This document shows, one piece after another, positions 22,562 through 33,413 of a stretch of 64,000 bases of DNA. Position 1 is the stretch's first letter. Each line of letters opens with the position of its first letter. Location of the stretch: positions 248,001-312,000 of the forward strand of contig JAFEKR010000027.1 of NCBI GenBank assembly GCA_019022495.1, written 5' to 3'. The stretch comes from Epichloe hybrida (taxonomy: Eukaryota; Ascomycota; Sordariomycetes; Hypocreales; Clavicipitaceae). Under the pieces are notes generated by a model, which saw nothing but the letters and a program-made list of their open reading frames with translations, was not told where the DNA came from and searched no databases. The translations under genes were made by a program, and so were the position numbers.

Positions 22562-25500
22562 CTAGAAACTCTCTCTCTTTAACATAATTATTAACGCATA
22601 ATATTAACAAGAGAAGTAAATAGGAATTAAGGAATAAATAAGATTAAATAATTACGAATAATATTATAAGAAAAAGGGTAAGGGGAAGGGGTATAATAAA
22701 TAATAAAATCTAATCTATAAGCCTATGTAAGGATAAGTAAGCCTAATTCTTAACACCTTTAATCTCGTTAAATTAATACAAACGTTACAATTACGTAACC
22801 TACCCTTCCATCCTAATAGTTGCCTTATTACTTGTGATAAACCTCTTAAATACCTTGTTCGGCAATGCCTTTGTAAATACATTAGTAAGGTTATCATTCC
22901 TATTAATCTATCTAATCTCACAGATCTCTTGTTGCTTATATGATTAATAAAGGGCTATAATGTTAATTATAAGACACTTCTCCTTTATAGTACTAAGCTT
23001 AATAAGGCATTTATATAAAGAGTATGAATTAGTATAGATAATAATAGGAATTATAGGGAGGTTTAATTAATAAGTAATTAACCTAAGCGTTGTCAAGACC
23101 ATGTAAGCCATATTAGCACTAGTAACTATGCTATAGATCTTAGAGGTAAGCACACTTCTTGTGACTCTCTTGCTCTTAGTAAAGCTGTAGTATATAATGT
23201 TACCTTAGATTATAAAGGTACTTTCCTTTTAGACTTTACTAGCTAGGATAAGCACGTAGCCTAGCTAGGAAGTAAGGTCCTAGTTATTAGTAAATAATCT
23301 ATTTATAAATACAAAAAGCTTTGCCTTCTTAAGATTAAATAGTATAAACCTTAATCCTTAGCTTAGATTATCGATTTGCTATTAAATCCATTAGTTTAGG
23401 CTCTTTATATCTTAAGGTAATGGCTCTTAGTGTTATGTAGTAATAGAGAGGTTAAAGTAGGCTTTAGGTTAGCAGATTAAAGTAATATACATGCCTTAAG
23501 CTTATTGTTCTATATATGCCTGTTTTAAATTAGTCAGCGGGATTAACTAAAGCTTTCCACTCTAGCCCTTTTGCCTTAGCGTAATTACATTATTTTTAAG
23601 AGTAATAATACTACTATTAAAGGTTAGTAGGTTCCCTGTGGAAAGGATTTACTTTAGTTTAGTAGCAAAAGAAGTAGCTTTTAATTAATCTTCCTCTTAT
23701 TAAGAGAACTCACGGTTAGACAGTCTAATTATATTATTAGTCTATATCCCTATATATGTAAAGGTTAGGTTCTCCTTTGTTATTATGAGCAGGCACAGGT
23801 TAAATATAGAGGTTATTATCTAGAGCATTTCTCTATAGTAATAATGATACGTTACCTACTAGTGGGTGCTAGCTTCTATAATACTATACAGAGGCTTAAT
23901 TACTTATATTATTATGCCTATAGGGTATAGGTAATGGATTTAGATAGGGATTTAGGCTAGGATTATATAACTAAGAAGCATTCGTGCTTACATATAGGCC
24001 TGTGTAATGTTGCGAAGCTAGAGGATAAGGCCTAGCAATAACAACGCAAGTGCTATTACGAGGATTAATCACTAGCTAGCTCGCTAGATTGTTAGGGCCT
24101 ATGTAAGGATCGCTAGCTTCTCCTTATTGCTATAACCTTAGATTACAAGCCTTAACTTCTTGTATAGGTTTATTATCTTGCCCTTTACCTTGTTAATAAT
24201 ATAGGAATTAAAAATTCAAACTCTACTATACTCTCTTTTATTATACTTAATGAATTTAAACACGCCTTATTTAATTAGAGAATTAATCTTAGCCTTAGTA
24301 AATAGCTTAAAGGGTTCGCTAGGGGTCTTAATAATTCCTTCCTTATATAATTAGATTATAAGCTTAAGGTTAGAGCTTTCCTTAGCTAATAGAAAGACGT
24401 TAGTCTTATCTTTTATTTAATTTACATAATTAATATTAGATATAATAATAGGGGGGTTTTTCTAAGGTCTTTTAGGTTCTTACCTTAGGGGATTAGTAGG
24501 AGGGGTAGCTATAGGCTATAGGGAGGCGTCTTGGTTACCTACGCTCTTAGGAGGTTTCTCTTTATTAGGATCTTTGTAAAAAGGCCTAATAGATATTAAT
24601 CTAAAGGCCTTAGGGCCTTAAGGGAGCTTAAGAGCGTAGGTCTCGCCCTCTATAGCTAATAGCTTATAAGGGCCTGCCTATCCTTTACCTTCGCGCCACA
24701 TATGTATAAGCAATCCTAGCGGGAGGTTAATGGTTATAGAGGTATTAGGACTATTCCTTATAGCGAGGGTATTACTAACTTTCCGCCAGGTATAAATACA
24801 CTTAACTTCCTTTATTACTAGTTAGATTACAAGGGCTTGCTACGTGATATCTAGTGATAGAGGTAATTCCTTAACTATACGAGGATACACGCTAAAAATA
24901 AGGACTATTAGCATAAGACTATTTAATCCTACAGTATTATTCATAGCTTTAACTACTATTTATAATGCTATAGGCTTTGGTGTTATTAGGTATTCCTATT
25001 AGATAATATTATAGGCTCTTTAGAGCAGCCTATAATATTACTTAACCTTACTAATGCTATGGTAAGCCTTAATAGGGACGACTTTAATCTTAATTACTAT
25101 TAATAACGCAAGCTGCTTAAATTCCTTGCCTCTAAATGTTATTCTAGTATCTGTAATAATTAAATCCAGGGGGCCTAGATAGATGTTAATCTAGTAAAGA
25201 CAGAGTGCTTCCTACGTGGTCTTTACAGAGATATCTTTAACAAATTTAGCTATAATAAAGGATATAGCTGTATTAATAACTTGTAAAATAGGGCAGTTAC
25301 CATTAAGATATATAATGTTTATAATGATTTTGTAATTATAAGCACATTTATCCCAAAGAGTGAATTTAAACCAATATAAGCTATCCGCGTGTAATTAGCA
25401 CTACTAGCAAACCTTAGTTAGTTTCTTGATGGCTTTAAACCTAACCTTATGCCCTGATTTACGTAGTAAATCATAAAGACATTAAACTAAAGGGTGTCCG

Positions 25501-26150
25501 AAGCGTCAATGTAATTAGCAGAGCTTAATCTTTGTGAGATAACTCTAAGTAACACTTTCTTCTTTGTTAAGAAGCATTCACGCGTGCCCCTATTTACGTA
25601 TAATAGGAACCTTAATATTCCCTTACTATAGAATATTCTCTAATATATGAAAATTAATCTTTAGGCGGGTTATATTATTAAGGTATAAGAGAAAGGGAGT
25701 GTTTATAGGGATTACCTAAAAGAGAATAATTCTAAATAGAGTTAGCACTTTAATTAATCTAAGTGCCTTAATTAGTTCTCTAGGGCTGAATTTAATCTTT
25801 ATCTTCCTAGCATCTGACTTATTAAGCGTGATAGTTAGTATTATACTTTATAGAGCTAAGAATTAAGGGTGGCCTGCTAATGAATATCCTGTAGTACTTG
25901 TGTTAGCTATGATGCCTTTAAAGGTTCTGGATGAATATTATCCTTTAAGTGTAAATACGCTTAGCGCCTTATCTAGTTCCTAAAGATTAAATGGATTTTT
26001 CTTAACTAGAGCATGAGTTATTGCTTTACTAGCGAGAATCTTGGTGATTACATAGCTATTATAGGTGGTCCTGTGTGTGAAGAAGCTTGTGGGTACTTGG
26101 CTATTACTATCTTCTTTGCCGAAACCGAGTTCTATTAGGTATTGGTTAAT
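22562..26150 (-). pseudogene. Copia A2 pol (integrase, RT, RNase H)
   Basis: Reading right to left on the minus strand. The integrase core is at about 25,200-25,450 (His-Ala-Asp-Ser, then FKFTL and ITYLN-type blocks). RT lies at about 23,500-24,500. A clear RNase H sits at about 22,760-23,440, with the TKSKRVTRSVL and NMAYM blocks and a C-terminal TNVFTKALP motif near 22,830-22,860. All parts carry RIP stops. Confidence 0.8.
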
Positions 26151-28346
26151 ATTGTTGTCCTTAGCTAATTCAGGATTATTATTGCTTTCATACTATGTTA
26201 GGAATGTATTATATAAAGAAGCTATTAAGTCTATGTGAGAGTAATTCTTGAATTATTAGAATGCCTTCTTCTAGTCCTTGTCTAAGTGTTTGGTTAACTA
26301 ATAACCTTCTTTACCATATATATAATACTTTTTTAAGCGTTAAGGCTTGCTCTTTAATAAAGATTAACTGTACTAGGCTTCCTTACCTTTTCTATTATAC
26401 TTATAGTTAGTCTAAAAGTGTTCCTTAGTGCTAGCTTCTATAAGGAACTACTGCTAATTAATTAAAGCTTTAGATTTGCTAATTAATATCCTTATTTGTT
26501 TATAAAAGCATTAGAGGTTAATAGGAGGATTAATAATACAGGCCTTATATTCTGGGATTCCTTTATAGGCATTTAGAATCTAACTGCGGAGGTCTAATTC
26601 TAACTAGGATCTATAAGGATTTGCTCTTTAGAGATTCGAAAGCTTTATCATAAGGTCTTTAAAGCACTTAATCTTTAATTTACTAGGGTTCTCTTAGATA
26701 ATTATTAGTAGTTGTAATCTTCCCTATAATAGATAGTTCTTTTGATGCGTATTATCTATCTTAAACTTCTGCCTAATCCTGCGGATAAGAGTTAGGAGAT
26801 CTTAGGGATCTCCTTAGCCTAAAAGGTTCTCTAAGAAGTACTATAAAGGTCTTCCTTTTAGTATAAACTCAAAACCGTAGCCTAACTATTCTTATGTAAT
26901 TCCTAGTATCTTACACTTTCTTTAATAAGTTAAGAGCTTAATATTAAGAATATTATACTCCCTAGCGCTATACTTAATACTCTTATTATTATAGAACTTA
27001 TTAAGATTAAGTAGTTACTTTAATAAGGGTTAGCCTGTCTCCTAAGGGGGAATAAGGATAATTAAATCTTATAGAAGAGGTGCTATAGTCCTAGATTACA
27101 AAGGGGGATTATAGTGCCTTATTATAGGAGGGGAAATAAGGGGGGTCTAGGGTTATAGTTAAGGGCTTATAATAAGGGGATTGCCTCTGCTATTACACCT
27201 TTACCTCACACTTAGTATACTTAGGGATTAGTGTAATGGAATCTAGGAATAGAATAGGAGTGATTATGGTAGCTAAGGGGATTAGGGATATTATAGAGCG
27301 ATTAGTTACTTTGGTTAATCTCTAAAAGAAGGGATACTAACAGGAAGGAGGTCTTTATAAAAGTCCTTCTCTGCTATTTATCTCTTAAAGGGGGAATACT
27401 TCCTAGTAACTTCCTATATTTCTTCTTCTTTCTAATTATAGAATCTATTATGGTTAATAATATCTTTAAGCAAGACTATTATCTTATGGTAACTCTATAG
27501 GTCTATGTAAATGCTACTAAAGAAGAGAAAGTCTTAAAGACTCTTTATAGCTTTAGGATTTACTACTTAGAATATCTCTTAGTTCTATCCTCTGAAGTTA
27601 TTACTAAAGACAGTAGATAGGGTTTATAGGTACAGGTTCTTATATTTATAGGTTACTTTCTTAATAAGAATCTAGGCTATAAGCTCTTTAGGGGTAGTAT
27701 TTACTTTGAGATTAAATGATTCCTTGTTCTCTAGTGCTTATTGCGTGATATATTAGTGTAAATCAGGGGATATGTAGTTAAGGAGGTAAGATGTAACTTA
27801 TGAATTAGCTTCTCTTCTAGTATCTTTAGTAAGGGAGGTGTGTTTATGATTAGAAGGAATGTCTTAGGTTCTAGATCCTTCTAGTTAATCTTAGTGTTTT
27901 ACTATGATATTAGTAGTAGATTAAGAGGTATAGGAAATAAAGAAATTATAGAGGTTTAAAGGATTATAAGTGAAGCTATTATCTTTACCCCTTGGTAGGT
28001 TTAATTAAATAATTAAGGATAGGTTAGGTTAGTTACTAACTAGGCCTTAATTGTTTAATAAACATACCTCTAAGGGTTTGTTTATGTAATAGACGCGCTA
28101 ATTAAATAAATAAAGATAGGTTAGGTTAGTTACTAACTAGGCCTTAATTAAGTTAATAAGCTTAGATTTAGTATAGAGCTAGTTATAGTTACTTAAGGTA
28201 AAAGGAGAGCTAGATTATACTTTTTCCTTAGCATATTTAGTATCTTAGAGCGGCACTTCCTCTTTTATAAGGTAAGTCCTTAATACTAATGCCTCTTCTA
28301 TAAACCTTACTAATTTATAGTATTTATAGAGATAACCACTAATTAG
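26151..28346 (-). pseudogene. Copia A2 gag and leader
   Basis: Degraded gag. The zinc knuckle near 26,300-26,340 reads Tyr-Ile-Tyr-Gly-Lys-Glu-Gly-Tyr, i.e. Cys to Tyr changes at the metal ligands compared with the copia B copy. The motif after the 5' LTR (28331-28346) contains TGGTTA, likely the primer binding region. Confidence 0.7.
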
Positions 28347-28642
28347 TGTTAGTATCTATAGGATACTATTAACCTATGCGTAGGGTTTTCGGGGTAGACT
28401 AAAGTGCACGTAATTATTATATATTCTAGTCTATTAAAGCAAGTAAAAGAGGGATTAAATAGAAGCAAAGAGGGTACGCTATTTATCATAGGAAAAGGGA
28501 CCTCAATTAGGGTCATCGGCGAAGAGGCCACATATGCCGACCCTAATCGCGGCGTGGTCGGGCTGGACATGTGGGTCCGCGATGCAACGCGCCCACCCAA
28601 TCAGAGGCGCGTTCCCTTGTTGATATCATGCTTGTTCCAACA
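28347..28642 (-). repeat. Copia A2 5' LTR (right)
   Basis: 296 bp. The right-hand 140 bp keeps high GC and many CA/TG dinucleotides (CCGCGATGCAACGCG region), in contrast with the left LTR. Confidence 0.93.
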
Positions 28643-28647
28643 GTATT

Positions 28648-29086
28648 GTATTGTATTATAATGTATTTTTATATAATAAATAATTATAATAAATCATAGA
28701 AAATAGATATAAGAATAAAAAGACCCTTAATATATTAAGAAAAAATCATTTTTTAAAATAGATATAAAAGAATATTACTAAGATATTATATATTTAAAAT
28801 AAGCTTACTTTTCTAAATAAGCTAAAACTTAATAGATTTTTAAATAAATAACTAAATTATATATAAAAATAAGAATACTATAATTAGATTATTTAAAAAA
28901 TCTACTATATAATGAATTTATATAATACCCCACTTATATTTTTCCCTAACAATACATTGTATTGTATGTATTGTATTGTATTGTATTGTATTTTTAATAC
29001 AATACAATACACAATACAATACATAGGGCAATACAATACAATACAATACATCGAAGGGCCAAAAAATACAATACAATACAATACAA
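28648..29086. repeat. Right part of element X with (CAATA)n arrays
   Basis: An AT-rich segment ending in arrays of GTATT, then CAATA in several blocks (about 28,951-29,085). The stretch at about 28,800-28,960 resembles 22,060-22,240 (shared AATCTACTATATAAT core followed by ACATTGTATT), so X contains a partial duplication of its own end or a second related element. Confidence 0.75.
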
Positions 29087-29104
29087 CAATGCTCTGCTTA
29101 TAAC

Positions 29105-29780
29105 TACACCCTAGCTAAGGCGCTATAAGGCTATAATCCTAGGGGACTATAGTAAGTAGTTATAGATATCCCTATAGTAAACAACTAGGCAAAGACTTGT
29201 GCTACTACGCTAAGAGATAGACATGTAGTAATTAAGTAGCTTCTAAGTAACTTATAGGCCTAGTATGTAAAACACTATAATAAGAAGTAGACCCTAATAA
29301 AGTTTAGAGTAGGTAATTATATTTTATTATCTATAAAGAATATTAACTTATAGTAACCTAGTAGGAAGCTAAGTGTAAAGTACCTAGGCCCTTATAAAAT
29401 TAAAAAGGTAATTAGGACTTATGGTTTAGTGTACTAACTAAAGCTACCACCTAGTACGTAACTATATAATGTTTTTAATATTACTAATCTTAAACCGTTT
29501 GTAGGGGATCTAACTAATGTAGAAGATACGTCCTTGCTGCGAGATAATGTTGCGGATGATAAGTAGGAGTTTAAAGTTAAAAGAATTATATTATATTATT
29601 ATAACGGGAGACGTTGGAAATACCTGGTTAAATAGAAGGGCTATGATGCTTTAGAAAATTCTTAGGTAAAGAAAAGAGATTTTATTATAATAGATATCAT
29701 TAAGGATTACAAGCGGTAACTAAGCAGCTAGTTTACGGACACAGAGGTATATTCAATAGATTTTAGACAGCAGTAGCGAT
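29105..29780 (+). pseudogene. Chromovirus A integrase C-terminus and chromodomain
   Basis: Continues the integrase (GYNPR, then LKLPPST and NITNLKPF blocks, about 29,130-29,510). A chromodomain at about 29,600-29,720 reads Trp-Lys-Tyr-Leu-Val-Lys-stop-Lys-Gly-Tyr. The chromodomain is known to target chromoviruses to heterochromatin, consistent with this location. Confidence 0.85.
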
Positions 29781-31655
29781 ATAAAAAAAAAAAAAAAATC
29801 CAGATAATTTCTTAGATAACCTAACTCATAGCTACTTCACACTAATTACTCCATTAATATATTACTTACTAGGCCCTTAGTAATCTTACTAGTAATAATA
29901 GGGGTAGAGGATTTATTCTTATTATTAGAAAAATCCCTCTCTTTATACATATATATATAAAGCTCGCTAGGGAGGTCTAGTAGCCTAATATAAGTAAGAA
30001 GCGCGGACGCGTTAGTAGTAAGCTACTAGTAAGTTAGTAAAGCTATAAGCTAAAGCGTAGGAAGTATATATAGATAGAAGATTTTATATAATAAAACATA
30101 AACTATTAGAAATATTAATCTAGACTTCTAGATTAATAGTATTATTAAGTAGTAATATAGTAACTTATTTATTAGCATTAGCCTTATATATAACTTCCGC
30201 TATAAGTTACGCTTACCTTACTTACCTACGCTTATTAGTATTTTTAGTGGTTAGGAGTGTATTATAAAGTTTATGTTTTACGCGCATTAGATACTAGTAG
30301 TATATTAGTAGTAACTAAGTTATAGAAATAAGAGATATATATATTATTAAGAAAGTATAGATTATTATTAGGATTACTATAAGCATTAATATACTTAAAG
30401 AGCGTATAGTATAACTAGGTAAACTAAGTAGTATACTAGTAGTATGTTAGTATATATATTAGTAGTAGGAAAGGGAGAATAAACCCTAGCGTAGTCCTTA
30501 TTATTATACGTATAATAGGCGTATTTTATTAAGTTATCTATATAAGTTAGGAGTAATATATAGTAAGATAGTAGTAAAGTTATACTTAGAGAATTAGTAT
30601 ATTAGGTTAGGATAGATTTACCCTTAATAATATATTATAGCTTCGCACTATTACTATCTTTAGGTGTAATAGCTTATATTATAACCTACTATATATAGTA
30701 AATACAAGGAATTTTTATTTTACTAGCACTACTAGCTATAAGTTAGTAAGGTAAGCGCTAGGGGGACCTAGATATTATACTTATATAGAAATTTTAGAAG
30801 CTAAACATTTCTTACTAGGAGACTTTAAAGGGGATATTATAGAAGTCTTTAAAATAGAAGAAGGTAGTAGTAGTAAAGTAATTACTTATATTAAAGACAT
30901 TATTAACTACTAGTAAGTTAGTAGTAACACACTATAAGAAACTTATAGGTAAAAGGCAAGCTACTAATATTTTAGCGTTTAAGAGAATTTAGATATTTTA
31001 GATAAGGATAAACGTAAATAATAAAGTAACACTATAGGATATTAGTAACTACTATAAGAGAAGCTATAAAGCTACTAGCTTATAGGTAAGGGTAACTTAT
31101 AATACTAAGGGAGAATATAAAGGGAAGAAAAGTATATAGAAGTAAGGGGAAGTAAGCCTCTTTTATATTAGCCCTAGACCCTTAAGTAATTTACGTGCTA
31201 TATATAGCTAATCTAGGAATTATAATATTTATAGTTATAGCTACCACTAGTAAATACGCACGCTAGCTGCGAACTCCTAGTAAGATTAACATAATATCCC
31301 TAATATTAAATAAGAAGTTATTTGTTTTAAATAGCGCGCATTACCCTAACTATTTAACCTAATTACAAAACTTAATATAAGCAGTCCGCTCACTTAGCGC
31401 TAATAACTTATTAGATAGAGGTATGCATAGTAAAGGTAATAAAGTAGCAAGTGTATAGCTATCTATAATCCAAGTATTACAAGGAAGATTACCTAGGTCC
31501 TAATAATATCTACCTTATTATTTTAAGTAGATATAATACCACACACTAATAGTACAGCTAGTAATATAGACATTACTATAGGTTATGCGTAGCAAACACA
31601 CACTAGCTAAGTAGCTCTTTATAATTAAGGATAATTATATATTAGGGGGGTAGTA
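29781..31655 (+). other. Chromovirus A 3' non-coding region
   Basis: About 1.9 kb with an A-run at 29,784-29,799, no domain recognised, and a 24-nt near-palindrome at 30114-30137. It ends in a G-run polypurine tract just left of the 3' LTR. It is long for a 3'UTR, so an unrecognised extra frame or another insertion is possible. Confidence 0.5.
30114..30137. repeat. 24-nt inverted repeat
   Basis: Eleven-bp perfect arms (ATTAATCTAGA and its reverse complement) separated by CT. Confidence 0.9.
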
Positions 31656-31922
31656 TATTAGGAGCATAGAGGCTAGGGAGTTACAGATAGGACAGTTATA
31701 TAATAAAGCCCTTAGGTAAGCCTTAGCTTACGCAAATAACTAAGTAGCTACTAGATAGCTATATATGTGTAGTAAGGTATTTAGATAAGGACTGCCTATA
31801 AGAGATATAGAAGGTTAGAGTTTAAGACCTTTATGTACCCACCCCTAAGTAGTAGCTCTCTAGCTATAACTAAGAACCTTAGCCTTCACTCCGTTTATAT
31901 CTCCCCGAACACAGTCGTGATA
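31656..31922 (+). repeat. Chromovirus A 3' LTR
   Basis: 267 bp, pairs with 9244-9510. The first TG is mutated to TA. The right 30 bp keep normal composition (CCCCGAACACAGTCG), unlike the same part of the 5' LTR. Confidence 0.92.
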
Positions 31923-31927
31923 GCAAA

Positions 31928-32473
31928 TTACTTAATTACAAAAGGTAACTCTTTAATTAAGATAATTAATAATGCTATTAGCACTTGATTCCCTTTAATT
32001 TTAGCTTAAATTAATTTACTAATCTTTACCGCTAAGATTAAGGGTAAAACCCTTAATTTCTACTTTATAATTATGAGGATTAGGTATTTAATTAAAGCCT
32101 AGGGAAGGTCTTAAAGCAAATCCAGAGAATCTTTTAGAGTAAAGCTAACTCTTAATAGTTATACTAAAGAAAATCTTAATAAGGGAGATAAAAAGCCACT
32201 TTATATTTATTATAATAAGTATAAGGCTAAGAAGTTAAAGGACTCTTAGAAGAACTATTAAACGCTTTGCTTACCTAAGAATTAGACTATTAAGGAAGAT
32301 TAATTAAAAAAGGCAAAAGAAGTAATAAATTAACAATCTAACGATGTTAAAAAGGCCTATAACACGTGGCTTAAGGAGTATAACGCAAAGGAAGCTAAGG
32401 AAGCAAAGGAAAGCAAGCTAGAGGGCAATACTACCTTTATTGCTATAGAGCTATCTTTAGAGGCTTTTTATGC
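31928..32473 (+). pseudogene. Copia D gag, C-terminal part
   Basis: Resumes the frame broken at 9243. It has Lys-rich sequence with a zinc-knuckle relic at about 32,200-32,270 and a long charged stretch (KEYNAKEAKEAKESK). It is broken at 32473 by a lightly mutated insert. Confidence 0.7.
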
Positions 32474-32929
32474 TGTGTGCCGTAAGATGCGCGCCCAAAA
32501 ACGCGATCACGATGACAAGTGCTAAGGTTCAGGGATGGGAGTATCACCACAAGGGATGACGATATTAGTCATCCAGGCAATAGGATCATTTAATCTATAA
32601 AGGGACCGTTTGTAAACAGACTCTTTAATAGGAATTCACGCACCCCACGAGATTCTTAAGATTACCCTGAGTTTGCTTCACCTAAGATTATACCTGTGTT
32701 TACTATGAGATAAATTAAGAAGATACCTTCCCTCATTTATTTGAGACGTCACTTCCGATCTAACAGACCATTTAATCTTGGATATCTCTGCACGACGAGA
32801 TAGTCCTTGCCGTTGTTGTGATCAATACCGTCAAGTTAATCGACCCCTCTGTTGTGTGTAGGCTCAAGAGCTACTCGCGATCGTGGGCCAGCATCGTGTC
32901 TTTTGGGGTGTTGTTTTCCGCTTGACAAA
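32474..32929. mobile_element. 456-bp lightly mutated insert, possible solo LTR
   Basis: It starts TGTGTGCC and is bounded by a 4-bp direct repeat ATGC (32470-32473 and 32930-32933). Removing it restores the copia D frame from gag into a protease-like segment. It keeps many CA/TG dinucleotides in contrast with flanking DNA, and has a TATAAAGG box near 32,597. This would fit a solo LTR, but the right end is GACAAA, not a clean CA, so the class is uncertain. Confidence 0.55.
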
Positions 32930-32933
32930 ATGC

Positions 32934-33107
32934 CTAAGGGCGCTTGTGAGTAATACTTAATAGCAGTACTTTAGTATATATCTTTAATAATAAACGCTAG
33001 TTTATTGACCTAGATTATGGTAATTAACTAAGTATCTAAGCTAGGTATGGAGTTACTAAGGCTTATGGCATTGGCATAGCCTAGATTAAATTAATAAATA
33101 GCTAGAC
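32934..33107 (+). pseudogene. Copia D protease-like segment
   Basis: A frame with Val-Ile-Leu-Asn-Ser-Ser...Ile-Phe-Asn-Asn, resembling the copia protease ILDSG...FND block with RIP-type Asp to Asn changes. It is broken by copia B at 33107 and continues at 46691. Confidence 0.65.
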
Positions 33108-33413
33108 TGTTAGATTCACAGGGTATTGAATTCAATGTAATACAGTCGTGAGCCCGAAGAATAGTATTGTCATCGATTATCTATTCTAGGCTACGTTGTC
33201 TGTTATCATGATTGATTAAGTTATTCAAAAAGAGAGGTAAAAGCTAGAAGTTACAATACATAAAGGGAAAAGGGGTTACGCGTTTGTGTCCCTATATTTC
33301 CTAGCCAATTAACATGCTAGGTTATAGGTCACGTGCGAGGTCCGCGCGCAGCCTAAGCTTCTGCTAGGTAATTGCGGCTACGATGCGTAATTAATATTAC
33401 CTTTGTTCTAACA
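33108..33413 (-). repeat. Copia B 3' LTR (left)
   Basis: 306 bp, TGTTAG...CTAACA; partner at 46380-46685. Confidence 0.93.

Larger units (their letters stand above)
22266..28642 (-). mobile_element. Ty1/copia retrotransposon A2
   Basis: LTRs of 296 bp at 22266-22561 and 28347-28642 (TG..CA), TSD GTATT at 22261-22265 and 28643-28647. It is minus strand: gag at the right, RNase H at the left. It is inserted within the pentanucleotide array of element X. Its internal sequence is related to copia B, and both share the motif CTRATTAGTGGTTA directly after the 5' LTR. Confidence 0.93.
20817..29096. mobile_element. hAT-like DNA element X, interrupted by copia A2
   Basis: Perfect 10-bp terminal inverted repeats CAGAGCATTG (20817-20826) and CAATGCTCTG (29087-29096), flanked by an exact 8-bp duplication CTTATAAC (20809-20816 and 29097-29104). 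CAG-type termini plus 8-bp TSDs are the hallmark of the hAT superfamily. Without the nested copia and its TSD it is about 1.9 kb, extremely AT-rich, with no transposase frame that I can find, so it is probably non-autonomous. Both ends carry (CAATA)n arrays inside the TIRs. Removing X and one TSD makes the chromovirus A integrase frame continuous. Confidence 0.8.
9244..31922 (+). mobile_element. Ty3/gypsy chromovirus A (with LINE, hAT-like X and copia A2 nested inside)
   Basis: LTRs of 267 bp at 9244-9510 and 31656-31922, TSD GCAAA at 9239-9243 and 31923-31927. Order: gag, protease, RT, RNase H, integrase and chromodomain, as in chromoviruses. A purine-rich G-run tract lies directly before the 3' LTR. 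The coding part is split by the LINE (12981-19535) and by X (20817-29096). The element is heavily RIP-mutated, and active-site aspartates of protease and RT are changed to Asn. Confidence 0.92.

Noticed and set aside
22268..28661. Open frames covering both copia A2 LTRs (60-85 codons)
   Set aside because: They are the same LTR sequence read through in both copies, not protein genes.
20826..29086. CRISPR-like or telomere-like reading of the short repeated units
   Set aside because: Units are contiguous 5-mers without spacers and do not match TTAGGG; the host is a eukaryote. They are subterminal parts of a transposon.
28912..29103. 63-codon frame of repeating Tyr-Cys-Ile/Asn-Thr-Ile-Gln residues
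   Set aside because: It is a translation of the CAATA/GTATT arrays, not a gene.
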